Shown in pieces: positions 55,720-64,000 of a stretch of 64,000 nt of DNA. Both the position numbers and the translations under genes were made by a program. Source of the stretch: Hexactinellida sp. DTS-2022 (taxonomy: Eukaryota > Porifera > Hexactinellida); the NCBI GenBank assembly GCA_028753945.1, contig JAPNXP010000013.1, positions 3,658,001 to 3,722,000 of the forward strand, written 5' to 3'. Each line of letters begins with the position of its first letter. The first letter of the stretch is position 1. The notes below the pieces were generated by a model, which did no database searches, was not told where the DNA came from, and saw only the letters and a list, made by a program, of their open reading frames with translations.

Positions 55720-58700
55720 TTATAAATAATTCAGTTTGTATTTAACTTATATAGAAGCTTCCAATTTGTATATTAGAGGTTATCGAGTGTGCGGAATTGA
55801 AATTTGATAGATAAATTAATTAATTAATTATTTATGACAAAATAATTGAACTTAATAATTGTATGTTGACATTGAAATTGGTGTCATATTATAAATAATA
55901 TTAATAATTATTTATACTAATTAATTAAATATCATAAATCTCAGAGATCATAGAAGATAGAAACAAACTTTCAATATATCAATTGGTCCTTATGACACGT
56001 GCCACCTATACAAGTGGGTCTTGACACCTTGAGGTGATGATGACATCGTTAAAAAAATGTGTTTTTACAATTTTGTTAATTCGAGATTTAAAATGGGTTA
56101 GTTAATGTTGGTTGATGACCCAACACCCACTTTAAAAATGCTGAGTCATTACAGATTATATTCTACTGAAACTTGAATATCTCTTTAATGAAGTGAGCTG
56201 AATGGAAACTTCCACCACTCTAAAGGGTCGTTGCCTTCTGAAACACCTTTCTGAAATAATTTAACACCTTCATAGTGATGATGACATGGCGAAAAAAAAA
56301 TCCAAAATTGCAGCCTGTGCCGACAGCATGTTCCTTTTGAGGCACTATCAATAAACCAACAACAAAATATAGTGCCACCAAAGGATCATGCGTCGGCACA
56401 GGCTGCAATTTTGGATTTTTTTATTTTTATTATTATTATTTTTTCTCCGTAGACGGTGCCCTGGCCAGAGCTTTGGAGTTGATGGGCTAAAACTTGGCAT
56501 GTAGGTGCGTATGGACCGTCTAATTTGCACCTGGGGTTACGATTTTTTATTAACACATTTTGGACACATTTTTAACACCTTTCAAAATTTGTCTGGTCCA
56601 TAACTGAAAAAATGTTTTACTAAACCCCCAAATTTTATTTCATATTTGGATTCACCATAAAATTCTGCGTCTGATGGGAGAAGAAATCTTTCAATAAAGG
56701 GGTCAATTTCTGCCATAAATGGGGTTTGAAGTTTCTTTGTTTACTCACACTTCAATTTCAGTAAACTGTGAAATCTAATTCCATTGTTTCAACTTGTAAT
56801 AATTATATTGATTTAACTTGTTAAATCCTACTCTAGTGATTCAACTTGCGATAATTATATTGATTTAACTTAGAAATTCCATCTGGCTTCTATTTAATTC
56901 AAATATTACTATACAATGGATTAAATAAATATTATAATATAAGGAATTTGTTGACTAAATTCAACTTAACCGTGGATAACATTGCTAAAATAAATAACTA
57001 ATACTATAATTTATTAACAATAAATATTGAATGATTGGCTTTAAACTCAAGATGGTTTATGATAGAACTAACTGTTAAGATTTTACAATCCACAACAACG
57101 ACAGATTAAGTGAATATATTTATTTCGGCGAGAATATTCTTGCACAATTAATGTACTGACGTAATTAATTATAATTAATTCCTTTTGTATTTAACTTATA
57201 GACGGTTCCAATTGGATTATTGGGGTTATCGAGTGCGTGGAATTCAAACATTATAGTGAAATTCAATTTAAATTAATAATAATTGGAAATAATTGAACTT
57301 AATTTATTTTGCTGTATATAATAATGGTGTTAAATAATTAATAAATTAATTAAATTTTTATACTAATTAGCTAAATTTCATTAATCTCAGAGATGATACT
57401 AGATAGAAACAAACTTTCAATTTATCAATTGGTCCTTATGCCAGGTACCACCTATACAAGTGGGTCTTGACACCTTGAGGTGATGATGACATCGTTAAAA
57501 AAATGTATTTTTACAATTTTTTTAATTCGACATTTAAAATGGGTTAGTTGGTGTTGGGTGATGACCCAACGCACACATAAAAAATGCTGAGTCATCATCT
57601 ATTATATTCTACCCAAACTTGAATATCTCTAAAATTATATGAACTAAATGGAAACTTCCACCACTCTAAGGGTCGATGCCTTCTGTAACACCTTTTTGAA
57701 ATAATTTAACACCTTCATAGTGATGATGACATGGCGAAAAAAAAATCCAAAATTGCAGCCTGCGCCGACAGCATGTTCTTTTGGAGGCACTATAAATAAA
57801 CAACCAACAAAATATAGTGCCACCAAAGGAACATGCGTCGGCACAGGCTGCAATTTTGGATTTTTATTATTATTATTTTTATTTTATTTTTTGTATTTCT
57901 CCGTAGCAGGTGCCCTGGCCACACCTGTATACATTGACGGCTGAAACTTGGCATGTAGTTGCGGAGGGACCGTCTAATTTGCACCTGGGGTTACGAATTT
58001 CTATTAAGAAATTTTTGACACATCTTTAACACCTTTCAAAATTTGTCTGGTCCATAACTCAAAATATGTTTTAATAAACCCCCAAATTTTATTTCATATT
58101 TAGATTCATCTTAAAATTCTGCGTCTGATGGGAGAAGAAAATTTTCAACAAAGGGTTTAATTTCTGCCATTAATGGGGGTTAAAATTTCTTTGTTTACTC
58201 ACACTACAATTTCAGTAAAACTGTTAAATCCTACTCTATTGTTTCTACTTGCGATAATTATATTTATTTAACTTATAAATTCCAGCTGGCTTCTATTTAA
58301 TTGTAGTATTACTAGACAATGGATAAAATAAAATAATATAATAATAGGAATTTGTTGACTCAACTCAACCAACCGTGGATAACATTGCTAAAATAAATTA
58401 CTACTAATATATTTTATTATCAATACAAAATGAATGAATGGCAATAAACTCTAGATGGTTTATGATAGAAACAAACTTCAAATTCAACAATCGTTCATTG
58501 TGACTCGGACCAATTAACAAATGGTTCTTCACACCTTGGTCGTTGATGACTTAGCGAAAAAAATCCACAATTGCACCCTGCGCCGACAGCATGTTCTTTT
58601 GGAGGCACTATCAATAAACAACCAACAAAATATAGTGCCACCAAAGGAACATGCGTCGGCACAGGCTGCAATTTTGGATTTTTTTATTTATTTTTTCTAC

Positions 58701-59072
58701 GTAGACGGTGCCCTGGCCACACCTTTGTAGAACAAGTCTTGAAACTTGGCATGTAGGTGCGGTGTTACCGTCTAATTTGCACCTGGGGTTACGATTTCGG
58801 ATTAACAAATTTTGGACACCTTTTTAACACCATTAAAATATTTTCTCGTCCATGACTCAAAAAATGTTACACTCAAGTTGTCAACCACCAATTTTTATTT
58901 CACCATTGGATCCACCATAAAGTTTTGGGTCAATTGGGAGAGGACAGTTTTTAAAAAAATCCAAAATTGCAGTTGTGGCGACAGCATTTCCTTTGGAGGC
59001 ACTATCAATAAACCACCACCAAAATATAGTGCCACCAAAGGAACATGAGTCGGCACAGCTGCAATTTTGGAT
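55720..59072 (+). repeat. Hairpin-unit array, block 2, right part
   Basis: Continues the unit broken at 50483. Hairpins at 56300-56416, 57745-57861, 58563-58679 and 58959-59072. The last unit is only about 390 bp: the hairpin is joined early to the body (GGAGAGGACAGTTTTTAAAA). After TTTTGGATTTTA the Harbinger sequence begins. Confidence 0.92.
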
Positions 59073-59194
59073 TTTACTCTATGTTCACAACTTTATACAC
59101 GACTATGGCATCAGCGCTTCATATACTTGAACTTGAAATTGTAATTAGCTTACGTCGTCAAAGAGTTTTTAGAGATCGACTTAATCACTTAGAG

Positions 59195-59306
59195 CAGGGG
59201 TCCGAAAAATCTCGAAATTTGTATTACGCGTAATGGGAGGGGGTCCGCATAGTGTTTAATATTTGTTATAGGGGGTCCGCGGTTGAACAAAGGTTGGGAA
59301 ACGCTG
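59195..59306. mobile_element. hAT-type MITE in Harbinger transposase
   Basis: Starts CAGGGGTCCGAAAA and ends GGTTGGGAAACGCTG. Flanking repeats ACTTAGAG (59187-59194) and ACCTAGAG (59307-59314) differ at one base. GGGGGTCCGC motifs inside. Excising it with one repeat restores HLEQYSD. Confidence 0.82.
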
Positions 59307-59702
59307 ACCTAGAGCAATATTCAGATAGAGAATTTATTACGCGGTATATGTTCATTGAAATTCTAGATCAGATTTCGAGTAAAGTTCATCGATCAACTAC
59401 TCGCTCCTATTCTATCCCTGAAACAACACAATTGGCAGTAGCACTACAATTCTTAGCCACGGGCACATACGTCTGTATCAAGATGCGTTACAGCTGTGTG
59501 TGATGTTTTAGTTCTATTGTGCATAGATATATTCAATTTCCAAATGAAACGACAAAAGATTTTCCAAGAATCCATTTTCAACAAGGCGGATTTCTTTTAT
59601 TTTTGGCTGTATTGATTTTGGCTGTATCACATAAACCTATCATAGCTCCCTCATGCAATGAAGACATCTATATTAATAGAAAGTTATTCCATTCTATTAA
59701 TA

Positions 59703-60548
59703 CGAGTCCTTCGGTCTCGGTCGCTTCGCGACGGATCACTCTCTTACAAAAGTCGCTTCGCGACTTTTGTTCATTCGTGTTAGACACTACGCAATACAAT
59801 TAATTAACGGCCACTTCGCGGCCTTACTCTCCTCAAATATAACTCATATTAAATAAGTTCAACCTGTGACTTGTAAATTACACGTACTCAATTCAGTATG
59901 TGCTATTTGGGAGCCAAGTATTTCAACTAATTAATTAATTCATACATGTTATTTACTAACCCATTTACTGCATAGTAAATTGTTTAATAATTATTAATTC
60001 GCTGCATCATCAATGTCTTTTATTATGCAGAAGATATAGGTATAGTAAATAGTGGAATTACTTTGATAGTAATATTATGCATACTTATTTGATTGACGTA
60101 AGCAAATAATACATCTATCACCAATAAACTGATAGAAGCCAAACTGGATTATTTCGGAATTAACACTTGCACTTTGCTATACCTGTGTTGGTACGATACA
60201 CTATTTATGGTTGATTAGTGTAGGGATTAATTAATTGACTGTGTCACAATCAGAAGAAAAATGGGAATTCGTGAACTGCTATCAGGTGTAGAAATTTAGT
60301 GTACGTCTAATGCTTTGAATTTTCTACAGATCGGAGCAAAATTGGGAAGCTAGTATACAAAATATCTGTTTTCGCAACTGTGACGTCATAATCCCGTTAT
60401 TTTGTTTCAAAAACCAATAGATCGTTGTCGCAGTACAATTTACCCCTGCATGCCAATTTTCAGCTTTCTAGGACTCGTTGTCTTTCCAATTAATTCTGGA
60501 CAAACACACACACACACACAACAATTCCTCTTTTAATATATAGATAGA
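59703..60548 (-). mobile_element. Helitron-like element 3
   Basis: On the minus strand: TCTATCTATATATTAAAAGA after A, a TG tract, TTGTCCAGAATTAATTGG, and at the other end AAAGTCGCGAAGCGAC stems and GACCGAGACCGAAGGACTCG before T. Joining ATTAATA and TACAAGC restores the Harbinger transposase frame. It shows the P-element empty site found filled in element 1. Confidence 0.82.
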
Positions 60549-60554
60549 TACAAG

Positions 60555-61027
60555 CGTGACCTACGTTATAATAAGTCCTGTTCATTAGTGTTACCTTTGG
60601 ACCATTGATGTCGTTTAAGTCCATTGATTATTTTACAATAAGTGTTATAGTTAGAGATATATAACCAAGTAGTAATCCAGAACGAAAAATATGAATGCCT
60701 TGCTACCTTTGCAGTCGGTTCATGTCGAAAATACTCTAAAAATATAGGAAGTTAACCCAATTAGTTATTATTGTTCTTCAAATGTTTATTTGCTAAAACT
60801 TTATATTCACTTTCATGTTTTCTTTAATATTTTGTACTTTTGCAACATTAATTTACTTCAAATGTGCTTGGTATTAAACCCAATAATATTTTACTTCTTC
60901 TGGATTACTACTTGGTTATATATCTCTAACTATAACATTTATTGTAAAAAGAATCAATGGACTTAAACGACATCAATGGTCCAAAATTTAACACTAATGA
61001 ACAGGCCTTATTATAACGTAGGTCACG
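60555..61027. mobile_element. Fold-back element (CGTGACCTACG ends)
   Basis: Arms of about 130 bp: CGTGACCTACGTTATAATAA is repeated inverted at the right, with matching CATTAGTGTTA, CGACATCAATGG and ACTACTTGGTTATATATCTC blocks. Flanking repeat ATACAAG (60548-60554, 61028-61034) includes the last base of Helitron 3, so this inserted after it. Confidence 0.85.
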
Positions 61028-61208
61028 ATACAAGCTATTTGTGACCACGAATTTCGCTTCATTGATGCTGTCGTTAAGTGGCCCGGCAGCACTCATGATG
61101 CGTTTATATGGCGACAATTGGGTTTAAACCATAGACTCCTTAAGATAAGGACTGGAACGTCGCGATCTCGGGGTTTTTAACTTGAGTCTGAGAGGCTCCA
61201 ATTATAAA

Positions 61209-61324
61209 ATCCAAAATTGCACCCTGTGCCGACGCATGTTCCTTTGGTGGCACTATATTTTATTGGTTGGTTATTGATAGTGCCTCCAAAGGAGCATGCT
61301 GTCAGACAGGGTGCAATTTTGGAT
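61209..61324 (-). repeat. Inverted hairpin with matched arm change
   Basis: The outer stem reads TTGCACCCTGT and ACAGGGTGCAA, where most copies have TTGCAGCCTGT and ACAGGCTGCAA. The same pair is swapped on both arms. A nearby right-arm change (GTCAGACAGG) is not matched. Confidence 0.88.
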
Positions 61325-62546
61325 TTTTTTTCGCCCAGTCATCATCACTATGAAGGTGCTAAATTATTTCAGAAAGGTGTTTCAGAAGGCAACGACCCTT
61401 TAGAGTGGTGGAAGTTTCCATTCAGCTCACTTCATTAAAGAGATATTCTAGTTTCAGTAGAATATAATCTGTAATGACTCAGCATTTTTTAAGTGGGTGT
61501 TGGGTCATCAACCAACATTAACTAACCCATTTTAAATATCGAATTAACAAAATTGTAAAAACACATTTTTTTAACGATGTCATCATCACCTAAAGGTGTC
61601 AAGACCCACTTGTATAGGTGGCACGTGTCATAAGGACCAATTGATATATTGAAAGTTTGTTTCTATCTTCTATGATCTCTGAGATTTATGATATTTAATT
61701 AATTAGTATAAATAATTATTAATATTATTTATAATATGACACCAATTTCAATGTCAACATACAATTATTAAGTTCAATTATTTTGTCATAAATAATTAAT
61801 TAATTAATTTATCTATCAAATTTCAATTCCGCACACTCGATAACCTCTAATATACAAATTGGAAGCTTCTATATAAGTTAAATACAAACTGAATTATTTA
61901 TAATTAATTACGTCAGTATATTAACAGTGCAATTATATTCTCGCAGAAGTAAATATAATCACATAATATGTCGTTGTTATGAAATATATAATCTTAATTT
62001 TCAATTGCAAAATAGAAGCCAGCTTGAATTCACAAGTTAAATCAATATAATTATAGCAAGTTGAATCACTAGAGTAGGATTTAACAAGTTAAATCAATAT
62101 AATTATTACAAGTTGAAACAATGGAATTAGATTTAACACTTTACTGAAACTGAAGTGTGAGTAAACAAAGAAATTTAGGCCCCCATTTGTGGCAGAAATT
62201 AAACCCCATATTGAAAGATTTCTTCTCCCATCAGACGCAGAATTTTACGGTGAAACCAAATATGAAATAAAATTTGCGGGTTTAGTAAAACATATTTTGA
62301 GTTATGGACCAGACAAATTTTGAAAGGTGTTAAAGATGTGTCCAAAATTTGTTAATAAAAAATCGTAACCCCAGGTGCAAATTAGACGGTCCCATCGCAC
62401 CTACATGCCAAGTTTCAGCCCATCAACAATTAAGCTCTGGCCATTGCACCGTCTACGGAGAAAAAAAAAAAAAATAATAAAAATAATAATAATAAAGGCA
62501 GTGATTCCAATACTGGGCCACTATACTATAGTATAGTCGGCACAGT
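61210..62546 (-). mobile_element. Hairpin unit with resolved insertion site
   Basis: A complete 1337-bp unit on the minus strand, from the hairpin end TCCAAAATTGC to box A at 62512-62546 (GTCGGCACAGT). It interrupts CTCCAATTATAAAA / AAAAATTGAAAAAGC; the uninterrupted relative at 31437 reads CCAATTATAAAAATTGATAA. The added bases are the unit plus up to four A residues. This defines the ends of the element and shows insertion into an A-run. Confidence 0.88.
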
Positions 62547-62884
62547 AAAAATTGAAAAAGCATTAGGTTTCCGGTTTCCAAATGTGATTTTTGGCATATA
62601 GGGGTAACTTTTGGCACCCGTCAACAATTTGAGGTTTTCACTCAAAATTTCTCTCACCTCGACAAGTTATTACGTCATTGTCACATTTCGAGAACCCTAA
62701 AAAGTCACTTAATCGCACATAATTCGCGCCTTTTAAGAGATAAAAATCTGAAAATTTAATAGAATTCGCCTACTAATCGGAAATCAGTGTCATTTCACCT
62801 ACTCATTCTTCAAATGAGATTTGTTTTTTAGCATGTATTTTAAGGTATCTCAATTTTGTTATTGATATGTGTAGAACAACAACA

Positions 62885-64000
62885 AATAATTATATTGATT
62901 TAACTTGTTAAATCCTACTCTAGTGATTCAACTTGCGATAATTATATTGATTCAACTTATAAATTCCAGCTGGCTTCTATTTAATTGTAGCATTACTATA
63001 CAATGGATTAAATTAAATTAATTTATATAAGGAATTTGTTGACTTTACTCAACTCACCGTGGATAACATTGCTAAAAAAAATAACTAATAATTTAATATA
63101 TTATCAATAAGTAATGAATGAATGGCATTAAACTAAAGATGGTTTATGATAGAACCGTTAAGATTTTACATTCCACAACGACAGATTAAGTGATTATATT
63201 TATTTCGGCTAGAATATTCTTGCACAATTAATGTACTGACGTAATTTATTATAATTAATTCCTTTTGTATTTAACTTAAGAAGTTTCCAATTGGATTAGT
63301 GGGGTTATCGAGTGCGCTGAATTCAAATATGATAGTGAAATTCGATTTAAATTAATAATAAGTGCAAATATTTGAACTTTATTTATTTTGCTGTACATAA
63401 TAATGGTGTTAAATTATTAATTTATTAATTAATATTTATACTAATTAGCTAAATTTCATTAATCTCAGAGATGATACAAGATAAAAACAAACTTTCAATT
63501 TATCAATTGGTCCTTATGCCACGTACCACCTATACAAGTGGGTCTTGACACCTTGAGGTGATGATGACATCGTCAAAAAAATGTATTTTTACAATTTTGT
63601 GAATTAAATAATTTGCATTGGCTGGTTGGAGTTGGGTGAATACCCAACACGCACTTTAAAAATGCTGAGTCATCACAGATTATATTCTACTGAAACCTGA
63701 ATATCTCTCAAATGCAGTGAGCTAAATTGAAACTTCCACCACTCTAAGGTTCGTTGCCTACTGAAACACCTTTCAGAAATAGTTTAACACCTTCATAGTG
63801 ATGATGACTAGGCAAAAAAAATCCAAAATTGCAGCTTGTGCCGACAGCATGTTCCTTTGGAGGCACTATCAATGAACCACTACCAAAATATAGTGCCATC
63901 AAAGGAACATGCGTCGGCACAGGCTGCAATTTTGGATTTTATTTTCATTTTTTTTTTCTCCGTAGACGGTGCCCTGGCCAGAGCTTTATAGTTGATGGGC
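62885..64000 (+). repeat. Hairpin-unit array, block 3 (runs off the window)
   Basis: Starts in the middle of a unit body (AAATAATTATATTGATTTAAC) after unrelated sequence, so its 5' part is truncated. Hairpin 63821-63937 follows; the next unit start (CTCCGTAGACGGTGCCC) is at 63958. Confidence 0.9.

Larger units (their letters stand above)
59105..61120 (+). pseudogene. Harbinger transposase, N-terminal half, four times broken
   Basis: ATG at 59105 (MASALHILELEIVISLRRQR). Coding resumes after each insertion: DREFITRYMFIEILDQISSK, then APSCNEDIYINRKLFHSI, then [20 protein letters not shown] and [11 protein letters not shown], the region with the first catalytic D residues of PIF/Harbinger transposases. 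Interruptions are an hAT MITE (59195-59306), Helitron-like element 3 (59703-60548), a fold-back (60555-61027) and a TE junction at 61121. A stop and probable deletion lie near 59500. The C-terminal half is not in this place; a C-terminal fragment broken at the matching junction is at 31043-31353. Confidence 0.8.
61121..62646. mobile_element. GGTTTAAACCATAGACTCC element with hairpin unit inside
   Basis: 61121-61209 and 62547-62646 together match 31354-31515 almost base for base, with the inserted unit between them. Homology to that copy ends at TTTTCACTCAA. 62647-62884 continues as AT-rich sequence in which I see nothing recognisable. Confidence 0.7.

Noticed and set aside
1-64000. tRNA, rRNA or snRNA genes
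   Set aside because: I saw no cloverleaf with A/B boxes and no rRNA-like conserved blocks; a covariance-model search would be needed to exclude degenerate copies.

Overview
This is an AT-rich nuclear segment from a eukaryote, most likely an invertebrate animal. It carries GT-AG spliced exons of a conserved animal splicing gene (CWC27) in a dense landscape of Harbinger, P, hAT, pogo-like, Helitron, Ty3/gypsy and non-LTR elements. I cannot name the species. I saw no tRNA, rRNA or bacterial-type operon.

Layout. 1-23057 is a head-to-tail array of about 18 copies of one repeat unit (roughly 0.83-1.45 kb), each ending in a ~116-bp hairpin; a Helitron-like element interrupts it at 20138-22538. 23107-28784 is a nested TE complex: an hAT-like element with a perfect 8-bp target duplication (23331-28188) holds a non-LTR retrotransposon (PHD finger, reverse transcriptase, restriction-like endonuclease), which is itself split by an hAT MITE. 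29207-31752 holds further hAT and pogo-like MITEs, a Harbinger pair (Myb/SANT-like ORF and transposase C-terminus) and a fold-back. 32123-44076 holds the last two recognisable CWC27 exons on the + strand, separated by a 10.9-kb intron that contains a shattered Ty3/gypsy element and at least a dozen further TEs nested up to four deep. 44709-59072 is a second hairpin-unit array, split by two Helitron-like elements; one of them carries a complete P-type element with perfect 31-bp inverted repeats and a decayed THAP/P transposase. 59105-62646 is a Harbinger transposase gene broken by an hAT MITE, a third Helitron, a fold-back and a long-terminal-repeat-like segment that in turn contains an inverted single hairpin unit. 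62885-64000 starts a further stretch of hairpin units.

The main observation is the hairpin unit. It has 29 hairpins here, and several carry matching changes in both arms. It also carries 25 copies of a 35-bp palindromic box at the opposite end. A filled-site/empty-site comparison (61210-62546 against 31437-31450) shows that it is, or was, a mobile element inserting into A/T runs and not only a satellite. I know no family matching it exactly; the architecture most resembles non-autonomous Helentron/HINE-type elements.

Only CWC27 looks like a functional host gene. Nearly all small ORFs (60-120 codons) are by-products of the repeats.
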